A DNA stretch of 34,561 nucleotides. Source: ZC4RG19 sp036279475 (lineage in GTDB: Bacteria; Actinomycetota; Acidimicrobiia; Acidimicrobiales; VFJN01). The stretch lies in assembly GCA_036279475.1 (NCBI GenBank), contig DASUJB010000179.1:1-34561 (forward strand), read 5' to 3'. A program made the translations under genes and the position numbers. The notes beneath the pieces were generated by a model. The model was not told the DNA's origin. It saw nothing but the letters and a program-made list of their open reading frames with translations, and did no database searches. The number at the start of each line of letters is the position of its first letter. Position 1 is the first letter of the stretch. Below, in pieces: positions 14,880-23,152 of this stretch.

Positions 14880-16034
14880 TCACAGGGTGGCGGGCGACAG
14901 GCCCAGCTCGGCGGCCACGGCGAACAGATGGTGGTCGCGGGCGCCGAGGGACAGCTCCGCCGCCTTGGCGTGCTCGGACCACAGGTGCAGGTCGTTCTCG
15001 CGCACGTAGCCCATGCCGCCGTGGAGCTGGTGGGCCATCACCGTGATGGCCTTGTAGGCCTCGCCCGTCCAGGCCTTGGCCACCGCGACCTCACGGGCCG
15101 CGGGGCGGCCGTGGGCCAGGCGCCACAGGGCCTGGTGGGTGGCCAGCCGGGCCCCGTCGGCGCGGGTGGCCATGTCGGCGACGTGGTGCTGGACGGCCTG
15201 GAACGAGCCGATCGGGCGGCCGAACTGGACCCGGCCCGTCACGTAGTCGGCGGTGAGCTCGAGCACCTTCTGGGCGCCTCCGGCCATCTCCGCGCAGAGC
15301 AGCGCCACCCAGCGGGCCCGAGCGTCGGCCAGCGCAGCCGCGGTGGCGGCTCCCGGGCCGAGAGGGCCGCCGAGGGCGGCCTCCGCGGTGACGTGGACGT
15401 GGTCGAGCACCACCCGGGCCTGGCGGTCGTGGGCGAAGGTGGCATGGGGCGACACCGAGAGCCCGTCGGCTCCTGCGGGAACGCAGAACACGCCGAGGAC
15501 GGGCCCGGCGGCGCCGTCGGCGACACGGGCCACCACCAGCATCAGGTCCGCCGTCCCCGCGTTGGCGACGAAGGCCTTGGCGCCCGACAGGACCCAACCG
15601 TCGCCGGACGGTGTCGCCACGGTGCGAAGGTACCGGGGGTCGTGGAGGGCCTGGGGCTCGAGCTCGGCCACGGTGGCCAGCAGCGACCCGGCCGCCACCC
15701 TTGCCAGCAGGTCGCCCTGCTGGGCCGCGGTGCCCAGGAGGGCCACCAGCTGGGCCGCCTGGACCGTGGACCGGAACGTGGTCGGTACCAGGGCACGGCC
15801 CGCCTCCTCGGCGACGAGACCCAGGTCGACGAGGCTGCCGGCGCCGCCGTGGGCCTCGGGCAGGCCGAGCCCGAGCCAGCCCTGGGCGGCCATCGTCGAC
15901 CACAGCTCGGGCGAGTGGCCGCTCGTCCCGGGCTCGCGCAGGGCCCGAACCAGGGTGATCGGGCAGTAACGCTCGAACGACCTCCGGGCCGAGTCGGTGA
16001 GCAATCGCTCGTCCTCGGAGAGCTGGGGGTCCAC
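14880..16034 (-). CDS. Acyl-CoA dehydrogenase, non-catalytic (beta) subunit
   Basis: A 384-residue acyl-CoA-dehydrogenase-fold protein. It has the N-terminal helical domain, a shortened middle domain and a C-terminal helical bundle with RVQFGRPIGSFQAVQHHVAD and HGGMGYVRENDLHLW. It lacks the catalytic Glu at both known positions: the helix-G site reads ADARARW and the C-terminal EGT motif is absent. In steroid degradation, alpha2beta2 dehydrogenases pair one such subunit with a catalytic one. The adjacent upstream gene, 14 bp away, keeps the Glu, so this is probably its partner. The start is GTG 16034 with CGGAGG 5 nt upstream. It cannot easily be an independent dehydrogenase. Confidence 0.9.
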   Translation of the reverse strand: MDPQLSEDERLLTDSARRSFERYCPITLVRALREPGTSGHSPELWSTMAAQGWLGLGLPEAHGGAGSLVDLGLVAEEAGRALVPTTFRSTVQAAQLVALLGTAAQQGDLLARVAAGSLLATVAELEPQALHDPRYLRTVATPSGDGWVLSGAKAFVANAGTADLMLVVARVADGAAGPVLGVFCVPAGADGLSVSPHATFAHDRQARVVLDHVHVTAEAALGGPLGPGAATAAALADARARWVALLCAEMAGGAQKVLELTADYVTGRVQFGRPIGSFQAVQHHVADMATRADGARLATHQALWRLAHGRPAAREVAVAKAWTGEAYKAITVMAHQLHGGMGYVRENDLHLWSEHAKAAELSLGARDHHLFAVAAELGLSPATL

Positions 16035-16048
16035 GGTGCCTCCGGTCC

Positions 16049-17221
16049 TCAGGCGCCCCGGGGCAGGCCGTAGCCCCGCTCGGCGACGATCGTGCGCATG
16101 ACCTCGTTGGTGCCGCCCCCGAAGCGCAGGAACGGAGCCATCCGGTAGGTGCGCTCCAGCCGACCGGCGAGGGGGGCGTCGTCGTCGTCGCCGTGCAGCT
16201 GGCCGTGGGCGTCGAGGAGCTGCATGCCCCAGTCGGCGAGCTTGGTGCGCAGCTCGGTGGTGAAGACCTTCTGCATCGACGCCTCCTTGGCCGGGATGGC
16301 GCCGGCGTCGAGCAGGGAGGCGGTCCGGCGGCTGAGGAGGTGGGCGATCTCGAGGTCGACGTCCAGCTCGGCCAGGCGGAGCTGCACCTCGGGCCGCTCG
16401 GCCAGCGCCCGCCCGTCGACGACGGTGCACCGGCACAGCTCGACCAGGTCGTCGAAGAGGCGCTGGAGCGAGCCGGTGGAGCCGAGGGCGCTGCGCTCCA
16501 GGGCCAGCGCTCCCACGATGTAGGACCACCCCTGGTTCACCTCGCCGATGAGGTTCCCGCGGGGGACCCGCACGTCTTCGAAGAAGACGAGGTTCGTGCG
16601 CACGTCGCCCCACGTCCACAGGGGGTTGACGGTGATGCCGGGGCTGTCGATGGGCACGATGATCACTGAGATGCCCTTGTGCCGGGGGGCGTCGGGGTCC
16701 GTGCGCACCGCCAGCCACTCGTGCGTGGCCAGGTGCGCCTCGCTGTTCCAGATCTTCTGGCCGTCGATCACCCACTCGTCGCCGTCCAGCTCGGCCCGGG
16801 TGCGCAGGTTGGCGAGGTCGGTGCCGGCGTCGGGCTCGGAGTAGCCGAGGGCGAAGGTCGCCTCGCCCCGGGTGATGCGCGGCAGCCACTCCCGCTTGTT
16901 CGCCTCGGTCCCGAAGCGGATGATCATCGGCCCCAGGGAGGTGACCGTGAGGGGGAGGGGCGGCGCGCCGGCGTACTCCAGCTCGTCGGTGAGGATGAGC
17001 TCCTCGACCGCGGTCTTCTCGAGGCCGCCGTACTCCCGCGGCCAGTTGACCCCCCACCAGCCCTCGGCGGCCTGGGCCTTCTGGAACTGCTCGACGAGTG
17101 GGCTGCGGGCGAAGGCCTGCGTGGCCAGCTCGGCCCGCAGCTCGGGTGTGAGGTGGCGGTCGAGGAAGGCGCGGATCTCGGCGCGCCAGGCCGCTTGCTC
17201 CTCGGTCAGCTCGAAGTCCAC
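16049..17221 (-). CDS. Acyl-CoA dehydrogenase, catalytic (alpha) subunit
   Basis: A 390-residue FAD-dependent acyl-CoA dehydrogenase. ALGYSEPDAGTDLANL (about 125-140) is the flavin and substrate-binding loop and QKIWNSEAH follows. Glu242 in ALALERSALG aligns with the helix-G catalytic base of isovaleryl- and long-chain acyl-CoA dehydrogenases, while the alternative C-terminal position reads FGGGTNE with Gly. It should introduce the 2,3-double bond in an acyl-CoA together with the subunit encoded next, passing electrons to ETF. The start is GTG 17221 after a GGGGGGG stretch; the frame is open further upstream, but the 74-bp gap to the preceding gene is low in coding signal. Confidence 0.92.
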   Translation of the reverse strand: MDFELTEEQAAWRAEIRAFLDRHLTPELRAELATQAFARSPLVEQFQKAQAAEGWWGVNWPREYGGLEKTAVEELILTDELEYAGAPPLPLTVTSLGPMIIRFGTEANKREWLPRITRGEATFALGYSEPDAGTDLANLRTRAELDGDEWVIDGQKIWNSEAHLATHEWLAVRTDPDAPRHKGISVIIVPIDSPGITVNPLWTWGDVRTNLVFFEDVRVPRGNLIGEVNQGWSYIVGALALERSALGSTGSLQRLFDDLVELCRCTVVDGRALAERPEVQLRLAELDVDLEIAHLLSRRTASLLDAGAIPAKEASMQKVFTTELRTKLADWGMQLLDAHGQLHGDDDDAPLAGRLERTYRMAPFLRFGGGTNEVMRTIVAERGYGLPRGA

Positions 17222-17295
17222 GGTTCCCCCCCCGGGCCGCCTGCCGCGGCCCCTGGACGGCGGGCCCGGACCGTCGCCCGGGCCGGCCTCGGTGA

Positions 17296-18159
17296 TCAGG
17301 CCGTCTCGAGCTTGATCTTCGGACCGGCTGCCCGCACGGCTTCGATGTCGTCGTCGCTGAAGCCGGCCAGGCGGCGCAGCTCGACGGCCAGCGGCATGAA
17401 CTCCTCGCCGGTGGCCGGGTCGTACGCCCCCCGGACGCCGCCGAAGCTGAAGGCCCGGTCGACCTTGCGCTGGAAGCTCACGACCCGCTGGCGCCGCTCC
17501 GGGTCGCCCTCGGTGAGCGCCTTGCTCCACACCTGCCCGAAGCGGACGTGGGTGACCTCGTCGGCGGCGACGTAGTCGACCGTCTGCCAGATCGTGTCGT
17601 CCCCGGCGGACTTGCCGAAGCGCATGGTCTCGTTGAACACGTCGAGGGCCAGGCCCTCCAGGCAGCGGTTGACGCCCACCACCCGCTCGGCGGGGTCGTC
17701 GGAGCAGGCGAACTCGAAGAGCATGACGTTCTCGGTGAACTGGCCGATGCGACCGTCGACGTGGTCGAGCAGGGCGGCGTAGATCTCGACGTGGCGGGCC
17801 TCGTCCCAGCACTGGCGGGCCATGTCGAGCTGGAACTCCCACGGCAGCTCGTCGTCGTCGACGTAGTCCCAGCAGCTGCGTCCGGCACCCTCGAGGGCCT
17901 GCAGCTCGCCCATGAAGATGCCGTGCATCTGGCTCTGGGTGGCGACCGGTGCCCGGTCGTCGTCGGGGCGGAGGCGCTGGCCGAGCCGGGGGCGCACGCT
18001 CCGGGCGTCGACCTCACGGTCCTTGGGGCGCATCATCTTCATGAACTTGTCGAGGTCTTCCACCGTGACCTCCTCGGCGGTGAGGAAGTCGACGGGTATG
18101 TCGGTGCGCGTGAACCGGTCGTCGCGCCTCAGCTCGGCGCTCGGCATGAACCTCTTCAT
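17296..18159 (-). CDS. Ferritin-like diiron protein (DUF455-like)
   Basis: A 287-residue helical protein with two ExxH motifs, Glu120-His123 (DEARHVEIY) and Glu201-His204 (DEVTHVRFG), plus upstream carboxylates Glu85/Glu90 and Glu168/Glu177. This is the ligand set of a four-helix-bundle diiron centre. Related DUF455 proteins are of unknown function; some ferritin-like relatives are oxygenases or hydroxylases. Its location directly before a two-subunit acyl-CoA dehydrogenase, in the same direction, makes an oxygen-dependent step in the same pathway possible but unproven. The start is ATG 18159 (MKRFMPSAE) with GAGGGGGG upstream; an in-frame GTG at 18180 would add seven residues. Confidence 0.8.
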   Translation of the reverse strand: MKRFMPSAELRRDDRFTRTDIPVDFLTAEEVTVEDLDKFMKMMRPKDREVDARSVRPRLGQRLRPDDDRAPVATQSQMHGIFMGELQALEGAGRSCWDYVDDDELPWEFQLDMARQCWDEARHVEIYAALLDHVDGRIGQFTENVMLFEFACSDDPAERVVGVNRCLEGLALDVFNETMRFGKSAGDDTIWQTVDYVAADEVTHVRFGQVWSKALTEGDPERRQRVVSFQRKVDRAFSFGGVRGAYDPATGEEFMPLAVELRRLAGFSDDDIEAVRAAGPKIKLETA

Positions 18160-18202
18160 TCCAGCCACCCCCCTCGTCACAGACCCCGGCGGCCCATGAC
18201 AC

Positions 18203-18231
18203 AGGATGCACCGTGCGTCTCATGATGACAA
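18203..18231 (-). promoter_or_regulatory. Candidate promoter for the ferritin-like/dehydrogenase operon
   Basis: On the minus strand TTGTCA (18231-18226) and CATCCT (18208-18203) are 17 bp apart. The first box is 5 of 6 to the consensus, the second weak. It lies in a relatively AT-rich spot 44 nt before the start codon. Confidence 0.35.
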
Positions 18232-18261
18232 GCACCACGCGCCAGGACGGCAGGGAGGACC

Positions 18262-18810
18262 TCAGCGGCTCCGGCGGGCCCCGGGGTGGCCGGGCACGGG
18301 GAGGTGGACGATCTCGGCGGCGGGCCGGCCGTCCTCGATGGTGAGCACGGCGACGCGGCCGGGCAGGTCCACCCGCAGGTGGGGGCTGGTCGGCGACCCC
18401 GGGTTGACCAGCAGCACGCCGTCGCGCCACTCCACGACGTCGCGATGGCTGTCGCCGAAGACCCAGACGTCGGGCACGGGGTCGAGGCCGCACTGGCGGG
18501 CCAGCTCTGGGACCGATGGGGGGTCGGGGACTCGGCGCACCGGGAGCACGTGGGTCATGCCGACGAGGGCACCGGCCAGCTCGAGCAGGTGGACGTCGGC
18601 CATCCGGTCGTCGGCGGGCAGGTACATGTCGTTGTTGCCCCGGGCGGCGGTGACGGGAGCGATCTCCTCCAGCCAGTCGATCACCCGGAGGGACACCAGG
18701 TCGCCGGCGTGGAGGATCATGTCGACGCTGGTGAAGGCCGCCTCCACCGCCGCGCACACGACGTCGTCGAACGGTGGCATGTGGGTGTCCGAGATCACCC
18801 CGATGCGCAT
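18262..18810 (-). CDS. YfcE/MJ0936-type metallophosphoesterase
   Basis: A 182-residue calcineurin-like phosphoesterase of the small prokaryotic subfamily, probably a phosphodiesterase. Motifs in order: SDTH (Asp8, His10), HAGD, GNND, and GDSH where the family usually has GHTH or GHSH. The Asp replacing the first His of the last motif could still bind metal. The start is ATG 18810 (MRIGVISDTH), the usual N-terminus of the family. AAAGGGG lies 13 nt upstream, rather far, and in-frame GTGs at 18822 and 18837 are alternatives. It is divergent from the flavoprotein gene at 18877, 66 bp away. Confidence 0.88.
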   Translation of the reverse strand: MRIGVISDTHMPPFDDVVCAAVEAAFTSVDMILHAGDLVSLRVIDWLEEIAPVTAARGNNDMYLPADDRMADVHLLELAGALVGMTHVLPVRRVPDPPSVPELARQCGLDPVPDVWVFGDSHRDVVEWRDGVLLVNPGSPTSPHLRVDLPGRVAVLTIEDGRPAAEIVHLPVPGHPGARRSR

Positions 18811-18862
18811 GCCGTCGGCCACGCCCCTTTGTAGCACCCCGGCAGGCGGCGAGCCGTGCCGC

Positions 18863-18868
18863 TAGGTT
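18863..18868 (+). promoter_or_regulatory. -10 box (TAGGTT) of a leaderless gene
   Basis: TAGGTT is followed by 8 nt and then GTG 18877, so the transcript should begin at or next to the start codon. No Shine-Dalgarno precedes the GTG, consistent with leaderless translation. Confidence 0.5.
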
Positions 18869-18876
18869 CACCGCCG

Positions 18877-19848
18877 GTGGTGCGCACGCGGTTCACCGAG
18901 CTGGTCGGCGTCGCCGTGCCGGTGATGCAGGGGGGCATGTCGAGCGTGGCCCGCTCGCCGCTGGTGGCGGCGGTGAGCGCCGCCGGTGCCCTGGGGACCC
19001 TGGGCGCGGCGGGCTTCGCCGGCGACGAGCGGGGCCTGCGAGCCGAGGTCGACGCGGTGCGGGCGGCGACCGACCGGCCCTTCGCCGTCAACGTGCCCCT
19101 GTTCGCCCCGGAGATGGCGTGGTGGATCATCGAGCGGCTGGCGGCGGCGGGCGTGGCCATCGTCGAGACGGCCGGTCGGAGCCCGGCCCCCTTCGTGGGC
19201 GCCCTCCACGACGCCGGCATCGTGGTCGTGCACAAGGCGACCCGGGTGCGGGACGTGGCCTCGGCGGCGCGGGCCGGGGTCGACGCCGTTTGCCTCCTCG
19301 GCGGGGAGGCGGCCGGTCACCCCGGCCCCGACCAGGTGTCCACGCTCGTCTCGGCCCGCCTGGCGGCCGGCGCCCTGGAGGTCCCCTGGCTGCTGGGCGG
19401 CGGGATCGCCGACGGTGCCGGGCTCGCCGCCGCCCTGGCGCTGGGTGCCGACGGCGTCCTGGTGGGTACCCGCTTCGCCGCCACCCGGGAGGCGTCGGCC
19501 CACCCCGCCGTCAAGGACCGGCTGGTGGCGGCAGCAGCCACCGACACCCTGGTGGTGATGGGCTCGGTCGGTGACCACGCCCGGGTCCTGGCCACCGGGC
19601 GGGCACGGGAGCTGGCGGCGGCCGAGGCGACCGGGGCGCCGGCCGCCGAGCTCCACGAGCGCTACGGCGACCACCTGTTCCGGGCCGTCGTGGCCGACGG
19701 TGACCTCGACGCGGGCGTCCTCGCCTGCGGTCAGGCGGTCGGCCTCGTCGACGACGTGCCGACGGTGGCCGACCTGCTGGCCCGCATGGTCGCCGACGCC
19801 GAGGCATCGGCCGCCCGGGTCACCGCGGCCGTCACCGCCGGGGCCTGA
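18877..19848 (+). CDS. Nitronate monooxygenase-family flavoprotein 2
   Basis: A 323-residue FMN-dependent protein. TRFTELVGVAVPVMQGGM at the N-terminus, LGGEAAGHPGP with the catalytic-type His148, and LLGGGIADGAGLAAALALGADGVLVGT for FMN phosphate binding are all present. It is shorter than flavoprotein 1 and lacks its insertion, closer to the canonical family. Nitronate oxidation or a CoA-ester reductase role are both possible. GTG 18877 is chosen because it sits 8 nt behind the TAGGTT box; GTG 18880 is next to it. A very strong hairpin 35 nt after the stop ends the unit. Confidence 0.87.
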   Translation: MVRTRFTELVGVAVPVMQGGMSSVARSPLVAAVSAAGALGTLGAAGFAGDERGLRAEVDAVRAATDRPFAVNVPLFAPEMAWWIIERLAAAGVAIVETAGRSPAPFVGALHDAGIVVVHKATRVRDVASAARAGVDAVCLLGGEAAGHPGPDQVSTLVSARLAAGALEVPWLLGGGIADGAGLAAALALGADGVLVGTRFAATREASAHPAVKDRLVAAAATDTLVVMGSVGDHARVLATGRARELAAAEATGAPAAELHERYGDHLFRAVVADGDLDAGVLACGQAVGLVDDVPTVADLLARMVADAEASAARVTAAVTAGA

Positions 19849-19883
19849 GGCCGACGCCCGAGGGCGGCGCCGTTGCGGGTCGG

Positions 19884-19918
19884 CTGGCCGCGGGCCCCCG
19901 GCGGGGGTTCGCGGCTGG
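19884..19918 (+). terminator. 16-bp strand-specific terminator hairpin
   Basis: A 16-bp stem with a GGC loop forms in the plus-strand RNA. Four of its pairs are G-U, which would be A-C mismatches in the minus-strand RNA, so the structure works for flavoprotein 2 and not for the convergent transaldolase. There is no U tract. Confidence 0.5.
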
Positions 19919-20008
19919 GACGGGCCCCGCCCGCCGACGAGCCCGCAGGGGCCGGCTGCCCGGGCTCGCGAGAGGTGGGGGAGAGGGCACCGGTCGGCGA
20001 CCGGAACC

Positions 20009-21100
20009 TCAGGCCAGGGCGTCCGCCTTGGCCTCCAGCGAGGACATGAGCTCGTCGAAGCTCTTGGCGAAGGCGGCGACGCCCTGGTCCTCGAGCACCC
20101 TCGCCACGTCGTCGAGGTCGACGCCCGCGGCACGGAGGTCGGCGAGCACGCCCTCGGCCGCCGCGGGGTCGGCGTCGACGGTGCGGGCCACGGTGCCGTG
20201 GTCCTCGAAGGCCTCCAGCGTCGGCTCGGGCATGGTGTTGACCGTGTCGGGACCGATCAGGGTGTCGACGTAGAGGGTGTCGGGGTAGGTGGGGTCCTTC
20301 GTGGACGTGGACGCCCACAGCGGTCGCTGGGGCCGGGCGCCCCGCTGCGCCAGGGCCTGCCAGCGCGGTCCGGCGAAGGTCTCCCGGAACATGCGGTAGG
20401 CCACCTGGGCGTTGGCCACGGCCGCCCGCCCCCTCAGGGCCCGTGCCCGGTCGGTGCCGAGGGCGTCGAGGCGTCGGTCGACCTCCGTGTCGACCCGGCT
20501 GACGAAGAACGACGCCACGCTGGAGACACGGGACAGGTCCCCCTCGCAGGCCTCCAGGCCCGAGATGTACGCCTCCATCACGTCGGCGTACCGGTCGAGC
20601 CCGAAGATCAGGGTCACGTTGATGCTGCGGCCCTCGCCGATCAGCGTGCGGACGGCACCGACGCCCTCGGCCGTGGCCGGCACCTTGACGTAGAGGTTGG
20701 GCTGTGCCAGCTGCTCGTGGAGCCGGCGGGCGGCGGCCACGGTGCCGTCGCGGTCGCGGGCCAGGCCGGGGGCGACCTCCACCGAGGCGTAGCCGTCGAG
20801 GCCGTCGCTCTCGTCGTGGACCGGGCGCAGGAGCCGCAACGTCTCCCGGATGTCGGCGGTGACCATGGTCCAGTAGGCGTCGTCGACGGGGGTGCCGGCC
20901 CTCGCCAGGTCCCGGAACTGGTCGTCGTACTGGTCGGAGCCGGCGATCGCCTTCTGGATGATGGTGGGGTTGGAGGTGACGCCCCGCACGCCCCGCTCGA
21001 TCCAGCGGGCGAGGTCACCGCCGGTGATCCACCCCCGGCGAAGGTCGTCGAGCCAGGGGCTCTGGCCCTGCTGGTCGTAGAGGTCCTGGAGCCTGGTCAT
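20009..21100 (-). CDS. tal: Transaldolase
   Basis: A 363-residue actinobacterial-type transaldolase of the pentose phosphate pathway, transferring a dihydroxyacetone unit between sugar phosphates. VTSNPTIIQKAI (41-52) is the first signature and NLYVKVPAT carries the Schiff-base Lys139; SRVDTEVDRRLD and the late PLWASTSTKDP are typical. The ATG at 21100 overlaps the transketolase stop (ATGA), so the two are cotranscribed and coupled. The length fits the long, monomer-type class found with transketolase in actinobacteria. Confidence 0.96.
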   Translation of the reverse strand: MTRLQDLYDQQGQSPWLDDLRRGWITGGDLARWIERGVRGVTSNPTIIQKAIAGSDQYDDQFRDLARAGTPVDDAYWTMVTADIRETLRLLRPVHDESDGLDGYASVEVAPGLARDRDGTVAAARRLHEQLAQPNLYVKVPATAEGVGAVRTLIGEGRSINVTLIFGLDRYADVMEAYISGLEACEGDLSRVSSVASFFVSRVDTEVDRRLDALGTDRARALRGRAAVANAQVAYRMFRETFAGPRWQALAQRGARPQRPLWASTSTKDPTYPDTLYVDTLIGPDTVNTMPEPTLEAFEDHGTVARTVDADPAAAEGVLADLRAAGVDLDDVARVLEDQGVAAFAKSFDELMSSLEAKADALA

Positions 21101-23073
21101 GCGTCCTCCTCCTGGAGGTCACCGAGGAGCTGGCGGGCGCGGTCGGCGACGTTCTCGGGTGTGAAGCCCAGCTTGGCCAGCACGACGTCGCCCGGGGCCG
21201 ACGCCCCGAAGCGGTCGATGCTGACGCTGTCGTCCGCCCACCGGTCCCAGCCGAGGCTGGCCCCGGCCTCCACGGCCAGGGTGGGGAGCTCGGGGGGCAG
21301 GACGGCCGTCTGGTAGCGGTCGTCCTGGGCCTCGAACAGGTCCCACGAGGGCATCGAGACCACCCGGGCCCGCACGCCGCCGGCGGACAGGCGCTCGGCG
21401 GCCTCGACGCACAGGGCGACCTCGCTGCCCGTGCCGACGAGCACGAGGTGGGGATCGTCGACGTCGACCAGCACGTAGGCGCCACGAGCCACGCCGCCGG
21501 GGTCCGTGCCCGCCAGCACGGGGAGGTCCTGGCGGCTCAACACCAGGGCGGTCGGGCCCCCGGACTCCAGGGCGATGCGCCACGCCGCCGCCGTCTCGTT
21601 GGCGTCGGCCGGGCGGATGAGGCGGAGGTGGGGCATGGCCCGCAGCGACATGAGGTGCTCGACCGGTTGGTGGGTGGGGCCGTCCTGGCCCAGGCCCACC
21701 GAGTCGTGGGTGAAGGAGAAGATCTCCTTGTACTCGGACATCGCCGCCAGCCGCAGCGCAGGCCGCATGTAGTCGCTGAAGACGAAGAACGTGCCCCCGA
21801 CGGGGATGACCCCCCCGTGGGCCGACATGCCGTTCATCACCCCGGCCATGCCGTGCTCCCGCACGCCGAAGTGGATCTGGCGGCCGGCGGGCTCCTCGGC
21901 CGAGAGGAGGCCGTGGCCCGTGATCTGCGTGCCGGTGTTGCCGGTGAGGTCGGCACCCCCGCCGAGCAGGCCGGGGACCGCGTCGACCAGGGCCTGGAGG
22001 CAGGCACCGCTGGCCTTGCGGGTGGCGACCTTCTCACCCGCGCTCCAGGTGGGCAACCGGTCCTGCCAGCCGGGAACCCCACGGAGGTGGAGGCACGCCT
22101 CGTAGGCCTCGCGGTCGCCGTCCCACCCCGCCAGCCGCTTCTCCCACCGCTCGCGCTCGGCCGCCCCCCGGCGGCCCGCCGCCCGGTAGAGGCCCAGCAC
22201 GTCGTCGGGGACCCAGAAGGCCTCGTCGGGGGGCAGGCCGAGGATCTCCTTGGTGGCCCGCACCTCGTCCTCCCCGAGGGGGCTGCCGTGGGCCTCGGGG
22301 TTGTCGGTGAAGTGGGGCGACGGCCAACCGATGTGGCTGCGCAGCACGAGGAGGGAGGGGGCGTCCTCGCGAGCCGCGGCCCGGCGGAGGGCCGCCTCGA
22401 GCCCGTCGAGGTCGTTGGCCATCTCGCCCAGCTGCTCGACGTGCCACCCGTACCCCCCGAACCGCTCGACCACGTCGTCGGACAGGGCCAGCTCCGTCTC
22501 GCCGTCGATGCTGACGTGGTTGTCGTCGTAGACGTAGACGAGGCGCCCCAGGCCCAGGTGACCGGCCAGGGACGCCGCCTCGTGGCTGATGCCCTCCATC
22601 AGGTCGCCGTCGCTGCAGATCACGTACGTGCGGTGGTCGCAGACCTCGGGGCCGAACCGGGCGCGCAGCCAGCGCTCGGCGACGCCCAGGCCCACGGCGT
22701 TGGCGAAGCCCTGGCCGAGGGGGCCGGTGGTGACCTCGACCCCGGGGGTGTGGTGCACCTCGGGGTGGCCGGGGGTCTGCGAGCCCCACTGGCGGAAGTC
22801 GCGCAGGTCGTCCAGGGTCAACCCGTAGCCGGTGAGGTGGAGCATCGAGTAGAGGAGGATCGACGCATGCCCGGCCGACAGCACGAAGCGGTCGCTGTCG
22901 GGCCAGTGGGGGGACGAGGGGTCGTACCGCATGATCCGGGTCCACAGCACGTGGGCCAGCGGCGCCAGCGCCATGGCGGTGCCCGGGTGGCCGTTGTTCG
23001 CGGCCTGGGGGCCGTCCATCGCCAAGCCCCGGATCACGTTGACGGCACGCTGCTCGAGCTCGGGATCCGGCAT
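21097..23073 (-). CDS. tkt: Transketolase
   Basis: A 658-residue thiamine-diphosphate enzyme of the pentose phosphate pathway. NNGHPGTAMALAP carries an active-site His, GPLGQGFANAVGLG follows, the ThDP motif runs from CSDGDLMEG to DDN, and FGVREHGMAGVMNG contains the catalytic Glu. RVVSMPSWDLFEAQ marks the C-terminal domain. The start is ATG 23073: it lies 7 nt after a TAGGGT box with no Shine-Dalgarno site, so the mRNA is predicted to be leaderless. It is the first gene of the tkt-tal operon; zwf and opcA, often next in actinobacteria, are not present in this window. Confidence 0.97.
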   Translation of the reverse strand: MPDPELEQRAVNVIRGLAMDGPQAANNGHPGTAMALAPLAHVLWTRIMRYDPSSPHWPDSDRFVLSAGHASILLYSMLHLTGYGLTLDDLRDFRQWGSQTPGHPEVHHTPGVEVTTGPLGQGFANAVGLGVAERWLRARFGPEVCDHRTYVICSDGDLMEGISHEAASLAGHLGLGRLVYVYDDNHVSIDGETELALSDDVVERFGGYGWHVEQLGEMANDLDGLEAALRRAAAREDAPSLLVLRSHIGWPSPHFTDNPEAHGSPLGEDEVRATKEILGLPPDEAFWVPDDVLGLYRAAGRRGAAERERWEKRLAGWDGDREAYEACLHLRGVPGWQDRLPTWSAGEKVATRKASGACLQALVDAVPGLLGGGADLTGNTGTQITGHGLLSAEEPAGRQIHFGVREHGMAGVMNGMSAHGGVIPVGGTFFVFSDYMRPALRLAAMSEYKEIFSFTHDSVGLGQDGPTHQPVEHLMSLRAMPHLRLIRPADANETAAAWRIALESGGPTALVLSRQDLPVLAGTDPGGVARGAYVLVDVDDPHLVLVGTGSEVALCVEAAERLSAGGVRARVVSMPSWDLFEAQDDRYQTAVLPPELPTLAVEAGASLGWDRWADDSVSIDRFGASAPGDVVLAKLGFTPENVADRARQLLGDLQEEDA

Positions 23074-23080
23074 CCGGGTC

Positions 23081-23086
23081 ACCCTA
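23081..23086 (-). promoter_or_regulatory. -10 box (TAGGGT) of leaderless tkt
   Basis: The minus-strand TAGGGT is 7 nt ahead of ATG 23073. This predicts transcription starting at the A of the start codon. No clear -35 box is seen. Confidence 0.5.
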
Positions 23087-23152
23087 GTGGTGAGTCGGGG
23101 TCGTTCCGAGGGGCCCCCGCCACCGTTCGCGATCCATTCACGCCTCGCCCGG

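Noticed and set aside
14034..16073. Plus-strand frame of about 680 codons opposite flavoprotein 1 and the dehydrogenase
   Set aside because: The composition is that of an antisense shadow and there are no domains; the minus strand carries recognisable enzymes throughout.
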